64,000 nucleotides of DNA from the NCBI GenBank assembly GCA_034440635.1, contig JAOTON010001263.1, forward strand, positions 293,671 through 357,670, written 5' to 3'. Positions 11,719 to 23,001 of this stretch are shown here, one piece after another. Every line of letters starts with the position of its first letter. Position 1 is the stretch's first letter. The position numbers were made by a program, and so were the translations under genes. Under the pieces are notes generated by a model, which was given only the letters and a program-made list of their open reading frames with translations, was not told the DNA's origin and did not search any database. Origin of the DNA: Lepas anatifera (Eukaryota > Arthropoda > Thecostraca > Lepadidae).

Positions 11719-12591
11719 TTAACACGCGCATTGACGGGGGCGGGTATTCGCCCCCTGTGGTTTTTTAGAGATAGCATAAAAACGGCGGTGTATAGCACCG
11801 CCGTACTTGGTATACCCTTTCTCTGATAATTTTTGAAACTTTTTTCTTCAAATTTCAAGATTAGGTCATCTCAGGTCAGGTCACCAATACAGATCAAATG
11901 ACCTGATCTCAAAAAAGTTCAAGATAGCATAAGTCGGAACGGGGTGAACTTATCCGAATAAAACTCATATCACATTATGGGCCTACCGAGTGCTCTAAAA
12001 TATGTTACGGTATTTTTATATCGATGACCTAAGTTCAGTTACGGGCCATCTCATCTCCATTGGAAATGCATTGCAAAATTAGTTTAACTGAATAACGTAG
12101 TAATAGATGGTGATAGAGCGTTTATCAGATTATCAGATAGAGCTTCATCAGATTGACCTCGTCTTTGCAGTTCTAATTATGCTTATTTTAAAGTTATTTG
12201 ACCTTGAATTAACCTCAGGTAAGGTAAAAAATCATATGTGACCTAATTCTACCTAGCAAGGTCATATTATATACCATTCGATTCAGCTTGCGTCGAGGAC
12301 TCTAATGGTTTAATTTGTTTTGCCCTATCTTTATTTGTTCAGATGTAATGACAGAAACCTTCATTTACGTGTTATCCCTATGACTCCATGTCTTGACCTC
12401 TATTGATCTTAAATGTGACCTGACAAAAAATGGTTCAAATATTTTCGATAGAGAAGTGAATAGGCTGCCCAACATTTCTTACTGTTTTTCGCTATCAAGC
12501 GTGATTCTTCAGATCTTAGGGGCGGGGGCGGGTACCCACCGCCCCCCGTTAAAGCGAAGGTGGCTCAGAGCCCCGTCAATGCACGTGTGAA
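11719..12591 (+). mobile_element. TTAA family A element, full length (copy 2)
   Basis: Same architecture as copy 1: TTAACACGCGCATTGACGG start, hairpin at 11782-11804 followed by GTACTTGG, AGGTCA-rich interior, and a terminal CCCGTCAATGCACGTGTGA. The right TTAA has decayed. The two copies are about 320 bp apart in direct orientation. Confidence 0.8.
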
Positions 12592-13892
12592 TGGCGTAGA
12601 CATAGATAGCAGTAAATTTGGTGTCAAATCCAGGTATAGTGCTACCTATGCATTGTCAAAATTATTTCAAAATTTTGCAAGCAGCCTTATGGGTTGTTAC
12701 TTACGAGTTGTTACTTATTAGTTACTACTGAGCCTTATGAGTTGTTACTGTTGGGATGAGTAGTTTCTCCTTAGCGCTTAAGATGTACTGGCCGATGTCA
12801 CTTATCGAAGTATCACTTATTGCCGTATCACTCATTGCCGATGTTGATTCATCACTTTTACTTAAAGTATCAAAATAGCATTGCAAGGGGGATATTTCGT
12901 GAATTTACGTAGTCGGAAACATCACAAACAAATCGACTAAAATGAAATGCAGCATCTCACTTGTATAATTGGTTTTGAAGTGAGAAAAAATTAAGAGCGT
13001 TTCAACATACTATAATTGGTATATGTAATTTATCCAAAAGCTCTCTGTATTAAGTTTCCGCAGGCTTTAAAGTTCAAAATAAAGGTGTCTATCTTAACTT
13101 TTCAAACCACGAAGGACTCCATCTCCATCTGATATCGCCTGCTCCAAAATAAATTTTAACAAATGGTATAGCCTCAGCTGCTGCAAGCAGCCAGACTCAC
13201 AATTACACACGATGCTTAGGTCAACCAAGGGTAGTAATGGAAGAGGCTACATTTTTGTGTTGAGGGATTGGAGGTGGAAAAAACTGATCCCTGATCTTCC
13301 GACCTAATTTGTCCATAGATAGTCCTGTTTTAAATATCGACAATGTGGTCTACTGCCTTTAAGTGGTTTTTCACGCTGTCTCAGAGGATGGATTATTTCG
13401 GATAACTCTTTTACAGACATCGTATTATCAATAGCAGCACCCTCGCTCGCAACAATGGCTTTAAGAGAAATGTTGATCTATCGAAAGTCTCAGAGGATGT
13501 CTCAGAGGTTGGGTTATTTCGGATAACTCTTTTAAAGACATCGTATTATCAATAGCAGCACCCTCGCTCGCAACAATGGCTTTAAGAGAAATGCAGATCT
13601 ATCGAAAGTCCACTGCACCAAATTGTATAAATGCTATGAGTACACAAGACTGTTCACGATGAACCGTTAAACATCTGTGCAGGTAGCTTTGATATACGGG
13701 ATATACAACAGGTGAGGCACCAACAGGCAGTCCCGTTTTCCGGCGCCCAACCACTTATTTTACAATTTCTTGTGACTTTTCACGCGACAGACCAGATATT
13801 TTACATGTTTATTGAATTCCAAGACAAAAAAGAAAAACATTAACTTTCCATCCGACCTCCGGTTGACTAGATGGGGCCATTGGAAAAGCATC
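12592..13892. other. Unassigned sequence with a 120-bp tandem duplication
   Basis: No gene recognised. A tandem duplication of about 120 bp is clear: TCTCAGAGGATG at 13379 and TCTCAGAGGTTG at 13500 each lead into nearly the same sequence, through the CTCGCTCGCAACAATGGC block, to about 13612. The small number of differences suggests a recent duplication. Confidence 0.6.
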
Positions 13893-13945
13893 TTTAGCAC
13901 GCGCATTGACGGGGGTCTGAGCCACCTTTGCTTTGACGGCCTCGG
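13893..13945 (+). mobile_element. TTAA family A terminal fragment
   Basis: Contains GCACGCGCATTGACGGGGG followed by the TCTGAGCCACCTTTGCTTTG block, the outer terminal module of family A, with the initial TTAA mutated to TTAG. The rest of the element is not adjacent. Confidence 0.5.
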
Positions 13946-14363
13946 TACCAAGAACGCTCACGGGTAAATGAAGACGGGGTCGCACATATTTAACCCCTTG
14001 TTTTCGTCGCCGGCTGGCTGAGATCCCTCGTCTCATATCTCTCCCGTTAGCAGTGCAGTGGCTTCACTAGCAGGCCTGGTGGTGGAAGGTCGGCGGGTGG
14101 CCTGATATTTACGAATTCAGCCTTACTTTGAATACTGCTGTACCAGTATAGGTTTGATAATAATTTTAAGCTTTTAAGCACCATTATGCAACATGGGTAT
14201 CTTCCAGACAAGAATCGTACCAACGCCAGCCGTGTCGCGCCCTTGTGACTTTTGCGCCCTGTGGTGGTACCTTTTCCTCGCCTTTGATAACCAAAGACGC
14301 TAGGATACGTGTGTGATGTTATGGGCTTATTCGTCATTATTATGCCTGGGCATACTAAATGTT

Positions 14364-15387
14364 TTAACCCGCGCCCCACCAGGGGTCTGGCCCCACCTTC
14401 GCCCCACCGGGGGGCCATCGATGGCCCCCCTCTAACTCCAAAAATATGGGCGTTAGCGCAAATCTGCAAAGTGCAATAGAAAGCTGGCGTGAATTCAGTA
14501 AGAAATTACTTGCATGTTTTAGTGCTCAGGTCAATGGTTTGATCTCCAGAGGTCAAATTAGGTCAATATCGGCTATGTTCACTCAAATATGCAATGCTTA
14601 AGCAAACTGGTCTTATGTCATTAGAGCTATTGAGACCTGGTAAAGTACATTTGATAGGAAATTTCCAGTACTTTTTCCGCTATGTGGAACGTAAAGACCT
14701 CCCGCCAGTGGTTTGACCTCCAGAGGTCACCTCGTGACCTAATATGACCTGAGGTCACGAAAGGTCAAAAAGTGACCTTACCCTATATCAAATGAAAGCC
14801 AGTAATAAGACAAACACGATGGTGTTTGTTTCACCACTCTAGCTTAATTAGGTCAAACGTTATTGTCAAAATACTGTTTTTGACCTCTGGTGACCTTGGA
14901 TGACCTTGGAAAAGTCAAAGGGTAAATATGACCCCTGGGATCCGTGAAAGGGTGTCCAAATAGCTGTTCTGAGCAGTCTGAGTATTTGCAATCATTTTTG
15001 TGGCTTTTATATCATGAAACAGGTTTTCCCCATGCTTTTCCAATGGGAGAGGTCGCCTCGTGACCTGACCTCAGGGCACGAAATCGAAAAATCCCGGATA
15101 TACACCTTGTAGACCCTAGAGGGGTCATGAAGTGTAGGAAGTTTCAGGTCGATCGACTTTGAAATGTAGCTCTTACAGAGCTCTAAAGTTGAAGTGAAGT
15201 GACCTTGGTTGACCTCGTCTGGTGACCTGACCTTGGGTGACCCGGGGTAAAAAAATTCAGGGATGATGGGAAAATGATGCAGAGAGAGGTAGAGCCCTCA
15301 ACCGCGGTGCTGCGCCTCGTCGTTTTTCTGCTATCCCGGAAAAATCTTAGGGGGCCATCGATGGCCCCCCGGTGGGGCGAGGGTTAA
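14364..15387 (+). mobile_element. TTAA family B element, complete (copy 2)
   Basis: A 1,024-bp element from TTAACCCGCGCCCCACC to GGGGCGAGGGTTAA, with the palindrome GGGGGCCATCGATGGCCCC inside both ends. The interior is dense in TGACCT/AGGTCA; seven copies fall within 14714-14778. It is nearly collinear with the complete copy at 58767-59802. It contains ATGCAATGCTTAAGC at about 14590, the unoccupied version of the site where D is inserted in the 2590 copy. No conserved reading frame. Confidence 0.85.
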
Positions 15388-16218
15388 GCCTTGAATCAGC
15401 AAAGCGAAGGTGGTGTGAGCCACCCTAGCTTTGAAAGGGGGTGGGTACCCGCCCTCCTAAGATCTCGAGAATCATGCCATTTAGCGAAAAAGAGTAAACG
15501 GCGTTGGGTAGCCCTTCTACTTCCCCATCGAAAATAGTTGATCAATTTTTGTCAGGTGACATTTAAGGCCACTAGAGGTCAAAACATGTCGTCATAGGGA
15601 TGAAATGTAAATGAAGGTTTTCGGTTTTACACCTAAACAAGAAAAAAATTGAGCAAAACAACTTTATGACAACTATGCCTAAACAACTAACTTAAACAAC
15701 GATATGAATCTTCGCAGCAAGCCGAACCGAATGATATATGATATGACCTTTCTAGGTCAAATCAAGGATTTGACCTAACCTGAAGTCATTTCAAGGTTAA
15801 ATTAGATAAGATGCATAACATTAGAACCGCAGAGACAAGACAAATATAATTCAGGTAAAATAAACGCTATATCAGCATCCGTTACTGAGTTATTCAGTTA
15901 AAACAAACCATTCTCCCATGTATTTCCAAAGGAGAGGTGATGGCTCGTACTTGAACTTAAGTCATCGATATCAAAAGCACAAAACACCGGAACATCTTTA
16001 AAAGAACTTGGTGGGCCCATTGTGTGATATGAGTTTCAATCGGATAAGGTCATCATGTTCCGACTTATGCTATCTTAAACTTTTTTTGGGGGTAGGTCAC
16101 TTGACCTGTACTGGTGACCTGACCTGAGATGACATAACCTCAAGATTTTGAAAATAAAATTTGTAAAAAGGACGAGAGAAAATGTATGCCAAGTACGGTG
16201 GCGCTACGCGCTGCGTGT
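15388..16218 (-). mobile_element. TTAA family A element (copy 3), interrupted by a LINE fragment
   Basis: Reverse orientation relative to copy 1. It reads from the GGTGGGTACCCGCCC terminal block at about 15440 through the AGGTCA-rich interior to GTATGCCAAGTACGGTGGCG at about 16185, where the family hairpin would follow. The hairpin is cut by the LINE 3' fragment. The left end abuts family B copy 2. Confidence 0.7.
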
Positions 16219-17163
16219 ATTCATCTTGTTACGCTTCTCTTGTGTGGCGACCAAAGCCAGCTAAAACACATATCGCAACCTGTACACATTCAGTTTATGA
16301 ATGAGGAAATTGGAAGTAAAAATGCTGTTAAAAATTTAGGGGTATTTATGGATCGCAATCTTTCTTGGTCTCATCATGTCAAGTGTATATCTGATTGCTT
16401 TTTTGGTATACTTATTGCTTTGTATAATGCCAGACATGTTCTGCCCACTGAAGTACTCCTTCGTGTTATTGACTCGCTTGTATTTTCACATGTTAGATAC
16501 TGCATCCCGGTCTATGGAAGCACAAATTCTGAATCAAAGAACAAGATGCAGAACATCTTTAACTTTGCGGCCAGAATAATATCAGGTCGAAGGAAGCACG
16601 ACCATATCTCGGATGTCATTGAAGAGCTGGGATGGCTCAATGTCCAGCGTTTTATCGAATATTTTGACATGTGTTTGCTTTATAAGTTGATAACGACAGG
16701 TTGCCCTTCGTCCCTGGCATCGAATTTTCGTTTTAACCGTGATGGTTTGAATCGGGAGACAAGACAATCGGAACACTTGGCACTCTCAAAGCCGAAAACA
16801 AATTATGGAAATCGTAGCTTTGTTTATCGTGTCTCATCGCTTTACAACAATATTTGTGTACTTGTTGGAAATCTTTGGGCAACAAACTATTGTGTCTTCA
16901 AAAAGAGTATCAGGCGCGCTGTGCGGGGTGACCGGATGAATTGAGTGCTCGTAGATACATAGTATCATATTTTACATTTCTATTTTAATTTAGCAATTCT
17001 CATATCATGTTTGGGCATATAGTTCTTGTGTTCATTTTGTGACGATGTGCTGGAGCACTGACACTTGACTATGTTTTTGACAAAGGTCTAAGAATAACCC
17101 ACTGTGTGCAGAAAGACCTACTGATGTGGATACATACATACATACATACATACATACATACAC
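16219..17163 (+). pseudogene. 5'-truncated LINE (CR1/L2/Jockey-like), RT C-terminal part
   Basis: The frame up to the stop at 16944 carries the region C-terminal to the RT catalytic core of CR1/L2/Jockey-type LINEs: a VKNLGVFMDRNLSWSHHV motif, then VRYCIPVYGS and an IFNFAARIISGRRKHDHIS segment. The catalytic YADD is absent, so the copy is 5' truncated and dead. The apparent upstream start codon at 16186 belongs to the family A repeat, not to the LINE. The 3' end is a TACA tetranucleotide run (17131-17162), a common tail type for these clades. No clear target duplication was found. It resembles, but is distinct from, the fragment at 42750-43659. Confidence 0.75.
17131..17162. repeat. (TACA)n microsatellite
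   Basis: About eight tandem TACA units that probably form the 3' tail of the LINE fragment just upstream. Confidence 0.9.
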
Positions 17164-17375
17164 AGATCACAGATCGCCCACGTGACACGGTGGTTATAAA
17201 CCGTAGTACGCTGTGTATTCCACGCTTTATGACCCTTCAGGCGACCAAGAGCCGCTGCAGGTAATGTCAGACAGGGCAGAGTAACAGGTGCTCTCACAGA
17301 GGCGGACACAGTATTTTTCTGAGGACGGACTGCTATTGAGCAAATGTCCTCTTAATGATGATTGAGTGATTTCTC

Positions 17376-17860
17376 TTAACACGCGCATTGCGGGGGGCGG
17401 GTACCCCCTGTTTTCGGAGACAGCAAAAACGGCGGCGCGTGCGGTTGTACTTTTCCTATTTTAAACTTTGTGAAAATTTTAGGTTGGTCATCTCGGTGGT
17501 GTACGGTCAGTGACCCGACCTCAAAAAGTTTATGCAAGTCGGGCGGGTGAACTTTCGATTGAAACTCATACTATGGCCCGTTCTAAATATGTTCCGGTTT
17601 TTTATATCGATGACCTAGGTGGTCAGCAGCCTCCATTGGAATACTGGGAAAATGGTTTGGAAACTCGTACGGTGGTGATGGATTTATTTTGTGATTAGAC
17701 TGCCTGGGTTTGGGCTATGATATGATTTTTATTTGACCCGCCTAGGAACTTTTGACCTGGGTATTTTCATGGCTGGATGGTTTTTTTTTGTTGTATGCCC
17801 AATATTTTGTTTCCTGGGGTTTTGACCGTGACCTTAATGCCTGACAAAATGGTTATGTTT
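17376..17860 (+). mobile_element. TTAA family A element (copy 4), scarred by many short deletions
   Basis: It starts TTAACACGCGCATTGCGGG and follows the family order (hairpin, TTCTAAATATGTTCCGG, TATATCGATGACCTA), but short blocks of about 3-10 bp are missing throughout, often AGGTCA-type repeats. The copy is about half the usual length and has no clear right end. Confidence 0.6.
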
Positions 17861-18066
17861 GAGGGGGGCCACGCGTTTTTCCTGTTATTTGGCCCGTTAG
17901 TGCTTAATGAAAAAGCAGTTGCAGCTGGCACGACTGTCATCTGGGCAGTGTTAGTCAAATGCCCGTTCAAGCATGGCTGTGGATGACTACGCTATTTGCG
18001 TCAGTTAGCAGCCAGTCAGCTGTAGGATCCGCGCTCACTTCACACTTCGTCCACTTCCGTCTTTCG

Positions 18067-18350
18067 TCATGGGGCATTCCAGGACAAAACGACCAAAAAT
18101 ATTTCAATTTGACACCACCATGCCTAGAAAAAATCTGAAACTTTGTCTCCGGAGTAGTTTTGGGCAAGGAACACAACTGTGAGAATCTTAGCCCCCTCCG
18201 ACCAACGGTGACCGAGATATAGCCCAAGACATTTTCGGGAGGTCACCTTGTAGACTCGTCTTTGATGCTTCATAACTCCAAAACGCATTGCCTGATTAAC
18301 AAGTTTTGCATATCATTGAACTCGTCTGGAACTAAACATCTGGAACTCGT
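18067..18350 (+). repeat. Partial copy of the 4.7-kb foldback arm
   Basis: Starting TGGGGCATTCCAGGAC, this is nearly the same as the outer arm of the foldback element at 53031-53320 (shared words CTGAAACTTTG, GACCAACGGTGACCGAG, ATTGCCTGATTAACAAG). Only one arm is present. It ends in three imperfect repeats of GAACTCGTCTGGAACT at about 18318-18372. Confidence 0.75.
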
Positions 18351-18372
18351 CATTGAACTCGTCTGGAACTCT

Positions 18373-18604
18373 CCCTTTCCCGACTCCAGACACGCGCAGG
18401 CGCCAGCCGAGATGTGACATCGCACGCCCCTCCCCTTCTCTCCATGCTGCTCGGCGCTGATTGGCTGTCAGTTGGCGCGTGTCGGCACCCGCAGTGGCGA
18501 GCAGGCGCGCGCAGTAGAATCGTGCAACGTGAACAGGACTGTCGTCCGGCATCTGGCACCGACCCCTGTTGCAGCTTGATTATTCATTGTTGACCAGGGA
18601 CGGA
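18373..18604 (+). promoter_or_regulatory. GC/CpG-rich block, possible promoter
   Basis: Compared with its AT-rich surroundings this stretch is GC- and CpG-rich (GACACGCGCAGGCGCC, GGCGCGTGTCGGCACC, GAGCAGGCGCGCGC). It lies directly upstream of a possible first coding exon. I saw no TATA box. It could equally be part of an LTR or another repeat. Confidence 0.2.
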
Positions 18605-18670
18605 TGGAGCCCCAGTACGACATCATCGGCGCTGGCTTCGGTTTCATCAGAGGGGAGGTGGAAACAGGTA
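18605..18670 (+). CDS. Possible first exon of a host gene (very uncertain)
   Basis: An ATG in fair Kozak context (ACGGATGG) opens a 22-codon frame, MEPQYDIIGAGFGFIRGEVE and on, ending at a good-looking splice donor ACAG|GTATGG. The motif DIIGAGFG recalls the glycine-rich turn of a Rossmann nucleotide-binding fold, but the segment is far too short to assign. Beyond the donor the frame soon meets a stop. No matching second exon is recognised in the next several kb. A chance open frame is quite possible. Confidence 0.15.
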
Positions 18671-19440
18671 TGGAAGGACGGATATTGCACTGGCTATTAC
18701 CGATGGGAATCTGACCGTTCACCAACGATTCGGAAAGAGTGTTCTTTGTTCAGAATATCACCGCGAAAATGTTGCGCTTTTTAATACCTGGGAGAAAATG
18801 TTTCATCTCAATTATGTAACTTGGGATTCTTGAACGAACATATTTGGGATACTTCCTGCAAGCATGCCTTCATTTTTCTCCAAAACAGTGACCACCGGAT
18901 TTTGGCGGCCAGCTTTCTGGGTAACATTTTTCGAACCTTTCACTTTGAAGCTAACATTCAGACTCTCAGGGGTAACGAAGATATCATTTTCCCCGAGATA
19001 TTGACCTCTCCCAAGGCTCGCGCCTCTGAATTTGTGTGGGCTGCGCTAGCTTTGCCGGTCGCTCAGCGGACCCCGCCGTTTCTGCATACATTTCGACCAT
19101 GTTTTCATGCACAATGAGGCGATCTGGATCGGATTGCTGATCAGGGTACACCCTAGAGTCATAGAGTCAAGTGCTCTTTTCCCATTGTCATATGCGGAAA
19201 CACATGTGTAGCAACTGTGTAGGGATGGCCAGAGGCACAAAGACCCACGCGCCAACCCACGTGCCGACCACCCCCGCCAGCAGCCAACTGCTTCAGTCGA
19301 TACACGTGTTACCCATTCGGCGTCACTCCCCTCCGGTACTATTTAAACCGAGATTCGTCAATGCACTCGTCGGCTATACGGTGCATCCAAATCTGTGGTC
19401 CGATCTGCATCGTACTTTGGTCATGGAATATCAGCCTGTG
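18671..19440. other. Unassigned, single-copy-looking sequence
   Basis: None of the window's repeat families is recognised here and there is no coding domain. If the exon at 18605 were real, this would be its first intron. Confidence 0.3.
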
Positions 19441-19441
19441 T

Positions 19442-20142
19442 CCTAGTCCAAGGTCAGGTCACCAGTACAGTTCAAGTGACCTGACCTCAAAACAAGTTTA
19501 AGATAGCTTAAGTCGGAACAGGGTGAACTTATCCGATTGAAGCTCGTATCACATAATGGTCCCACCGAGTTTTCTAAAATATGTTCCGGTCTTTTTTATA
19601 TCGATGATCTAAGTTCAGGTATGAGCCATGACTTCTCTATTGGAAATACATTGCAAAAATAATCTAAACTGAATAACTTAGCAACGGATGGTGATAGAGC
19701 GTTTATTTTAGCTCTATTAGATTGGCCTTGTCTCTGCGGTTCTAATGATATGCATTTTATCTAATTTGACCTTGACCTGACCTCAGGTCAGATCAAATCC
19801 TTGATTTGACCTAGCAAGGTCATACTATATATCATTCGATTCGGCTTGCTGCGAGGATTCATATATTTCAAATTGCTTTGCCATTTCTTAACTTGTTCAG
19901 ATGTAATGACCGAAAACCTTCATTTAAATGTCATCCATATGGCGTCATGTTTTGACTCTAGTGACCTTAAATGTGACCTGAAAAAAATGTTTCAAATAAT
20001 TTAGATGGAGAAGTGGATGGGCTACCAAACGCCGTTTAGCATTTTTCGCTACCTAACATGGTTCTCGAGATATTAGGGGCGGGTACCCGCTACCCCCGTC
20101 AAAGCGAAGGTGGCTCAGACCCCCGTCAATGGCGCGCGTATT
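19442..20142 (+). mobile_element. TTAA family A element (copy 5), 5' truncated
   Basis: It begins inside the family at AAGGTCAGGTCACCAGTACAG and is collinear with copies 1 and 2 to the right end (GGGCGGGTACCCGC, CAAAGCGAAGGTGGCTCAGAC, CGTCAATGGCGCGCGTATTA). The final TTAA is now ATTA. The 5' terminal block and hairpin are missing. Confidence 0.75.
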
Positions 20143-20639
20143 AGATCCATCACGTGCACTTTATGCACCATCATAACTCTGAGGGATCGAAGGGTCGAGC
20201 GGAACGCGTTGAGAGAAATTGAGGTTTGGCAAATAAAATAATAAAAAGCGGCATTTAAAAAGCCTGAAAATATTAAACAAACACAATTATCAATCAAAGT
20301 AATCCATTCAATAAATAGTCAACTGAACTAAAACTGAAGGAAATGAAAATTTTTATGAAACAATATAAGAAGCCTATATGCTTATGCATACACGTTCCTA
20401 TCATACGTCTAAAGGTCGTTTGGAATGCGTTTCGTACATATATCCAGGGAGTTCTCAATTTGTGAAGGTAAACCTACCCCTGGTTGGCCAAAAAGGGGGA
20501 CGTGTCCCCCCGTCCTACTGCTTTTGACGCCCATGACCACTGCCTCTGGTGCATCATGTACAGATGGATTCAGGATTTATGCGAAAGGGCTCAAGCCCCC
20601 ACCCTCTCCGAAATCTGAGTGTCTAAATAGTAAATACAT
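20143..20639. other. Unassigned sequence
   Basis: No coding domain recognised. A patch at about 20470-20540 (TTGGCCAAAAAGGGGGACG) resembles part of the small element at 57909-58102, so a decayed miniature element may be present. Confidence 0.35.
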
Positions 20640-20690
20640 CACCGGAGGCTGTTGGTCGAGCCTAAGAGGCTCGACCAACAGCCTCCGGTG
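20640..20690. repeat. Perfect 23-bp inverted repeat (hairpin) with 5-nt loop
   Basis: Arms 20640-20662 and 20668-20690 are exact reverse complements, separated by TAAGA. The arms begin CACCGGAGGCTGTTGG. It is neither A/T-rich nor followed by a T-run, so it does not look like a bacterial-type terminator. It may be a very young fold-back or a repair product. Confidence 0.9.
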
Positions 20691-20908
20691 AAGCCCCCCA
20701 CAAGTGAAGCCCTGGATCCGCCATTGGATAGGATTATTTCCCGAAAAAGCGAGGGGGTTGATCCATCCTCATGTGGTGAATGGTTCTCGTATCGTTTGCA
20801 AACACAAGCGCAGACTTGTAGGATTTATATCATGAGGTATTTCTGGAGGGTTCTATTATTCTAGCTGAGTAAGTGAGTTCCGCTCTGAGACAAATCTGAC
20901 ACTATGTT

Positions 20909-20990
20909 TTTTTGCAGATCCAGTATATTCTAGGCTGGTATGATGCTAGATTTGCCAGATTTGCTATTTGTGCGCAACTGAGGCATACCT
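20909..20990 (+). repeat. Direct repeat, left copy (pair with 23489)
   Basis: About 80 bp starting TTGCAGATCCAGTATATTCT and continuing CTAGGCTGGTATGATGCTAG. It recurs with few differences at 23489-23574, so the 2.5 kb between them, including the TTAGG foldback, is bracketed by direct repeats. Confidence 0.85.
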
Positions 20991-22008
20991 TTATGCGTTT
21001 TTTTTAGTCATCAGCAGAGGAATTTCCATCCGCTGGAGAGGAAAACTTTAGAGGTACCCGGCCAGTTTTGGAGGGTCAATGGGACCCAGTCCTAAAGGGA
21101 TGTTGGCCAAGGTCCTCTGAGCCCAAATGCACACCGAATTTTGGGCCGAAATCGCGACGAGGAATATATGACCTAATAGGTGGTGCGCATTTGGGTGTTG
21201 TGTATTTAGCCAGCCTCGCACCCCCGGGGGGCCCCCGAGCCCTGCACAGGGCGTATAAACACCCGGCGCAGTTCCGGGGGCCGCTCGCTCGGGTAGTGCT
21301 GGCGCGATTGGGGAAGTGGATGTGTGGTGATGGATTTTGGGTGGGTTGTGTATATGTGTCCTGATAAAGATAAGCTAAACGTTATTTCCTGGAAAACCCG
21401 AAGGTAAAAAACCAGGACAAACCTATCCTAGGTAAAAACCACACGTTTCGCCAAATTGTGTGGAAAACCCTTTCAACTTATATAAATAATTCTAACCGTG
21501 TTCTGTAAAGAAAGGTGAAAAGGAGGTTTAGTAATTCGGGATGTTCATCGCCAAGGAGAATGGGCAATGAGGGATGGATGTGTTTCTGGGAGAAGTAACC
21601 TTTATGCGGTATTATGGTAGTAGCAGGGGGTTGCGCTCAGGCTTTTTGGCCTATGCCAAAAATGGCAACCTCAAATCTGGCATTCACCATGGTGATGACG
21701 TCAGCGATCGCCTAGAGTTGCTTAGCAACGCATTGCCGCTGAGCATTGTAGAAAACGGAGCTATCAGAAGATAAGTTGCGTGTTAGGGGCAATAATACTG
21801 TTTATTGAGGACGTGGGGTAATAAATCTTGGGTCTACCCCTCACCAGATGCATCTTGAAACCGTAAAACACTCCACGATCCGTAGTCGATTCTCATTGAA
21901 TGAATGGGCGGCTCCACCTTGAGAGCAACTGCTGACGTCACAAACGTAAAAGTCTCTAGAAACAGAGGTTGCCATTTTTTGAGAGGGGAGCGTTCTACCT
22001 CTACATTT
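20991..22008. other. Unassigned sequence between direct repeat and foldback
   Basis: No recognised domain; the open frames here have no family signature. A short inverted match (AAATGGCAACCTC at about 21660 and GAGGTTGCCATTTTT at about 21965) suggests further fold-back structure around the TTAGG element. Confidence 0.3.
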
Positions 22009-22236
22009 AAAGGCCTTGGGTAGTAGGCAGATCACATCTCGCGGTTCAAAGGATCACATCAGAAGGTCCACTGATCAAAGGGTCTAATGTTCATAGGCTC
22101 TATACTTTGAAAGTTAGACCTTTTGAATAAGAAGTCCAACGTTCAAAAGGTCCATAAAGGCGTGCTCAGATGCATGAGAGAGGGGTGCATGATGCCGCAG
22201 AGGCGTGCTAAGACACATGATAATAGGAGGAAATAA

Positions 22237-22737
22237 GGGTTAGGTTAGGTTAGGTTAGGTTAGGTTAGGTTAGGTTAGGTTAGGTTAGGTTAAGTTAAGT
22301 TAAGTTAGGTTAAGTTAAGTTAAGTTAAGTTAAGTTAAGTTAAGTTAAGTTAAGTTAAGTTAAGTTAAGTTAAGTTAGGTTAGGTTAGGTTAGGTTAGGT
22401 TAGATTAGATTAGATTAGATTAGGTTAGGTTAGGTTAGGTTAGGTTAGGTTAGGTTAGGTTAGGTTAGGTTAGGTTAGGTTAGGTTAGGTTAGGTTAGGT
22501 TAGGTTAGGTTAGGTTAGGTTAGGTTAGGTTAGGTTAGGTTAGGTTAGGTCAGGTCAGGTCAGGTCAGGTCAGGTCAGGTCAGGTCAGGTTAGGTTAGGT
22601 TAGGTTAGGTTAGGTTAGGTCAGGTTAGGTCAGGTCAGGTCAGGTCAGGTCAGGTTAGGTTAGGTTAGGTTAGGTTAGGTTAGGTTAGGTTAGGTCAGGT
22701 CAGGTCAGGTCAGGTCAGGTCAGGTCAGGTCAGGTGT
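22237..22737 (+). repeat. Interstitial TTAGG telomere-type array with variant blocks
   Basis: About 100 tandem pentamers. Canonical TTAGG alternates with blocks of TTAAG (about 22290-22375), TTAGA (about 22402-22420) and TCAGG (about 22548-22590 and 22620-22735). The block arrangement of variants indicates local amplification after mutation. TTAGG is the standard arthropod telomere repeat. The array is not terminal here, since ordinary sequence continues on both sides. Confidence 0.95.
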
Positions 22738-23001
22738 ATATGCCCTTGGTCCCTATTTCCTAATCTGGGGATATCACCCCTTTTTCCAGATTCTGAATGC
22801 GCCTTTGGTCTGGGTAACACTTTCGAAATTTCTTAGAAATATCCCCACATTCTGCAAGAAAATCCCAAGAGGTGAAACAGACAGGAGGGAGGGTTAGAGA
22901 AGTAGCATAAAGTGGCATTCAGACCAGAGGCGCACTCAGATTCTGTAAAGAGGGGTGATATCCCCAGACTAGGAAATAGGGACCAAGGGCATACACACCT
23001 G

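Noticed and set aside
16186..16225. ATG at 16186 as start of the LINE-derived protein
   Set aside because: The first codons are family A repeat sequence (the hairpin region). The LINE homology starts further in, so there is no genuine start codon.
20640..20690. Hairpin as a transcription terminator
   Set aside because: The genome is eukaryotic and the stem is not followed by a T-run.
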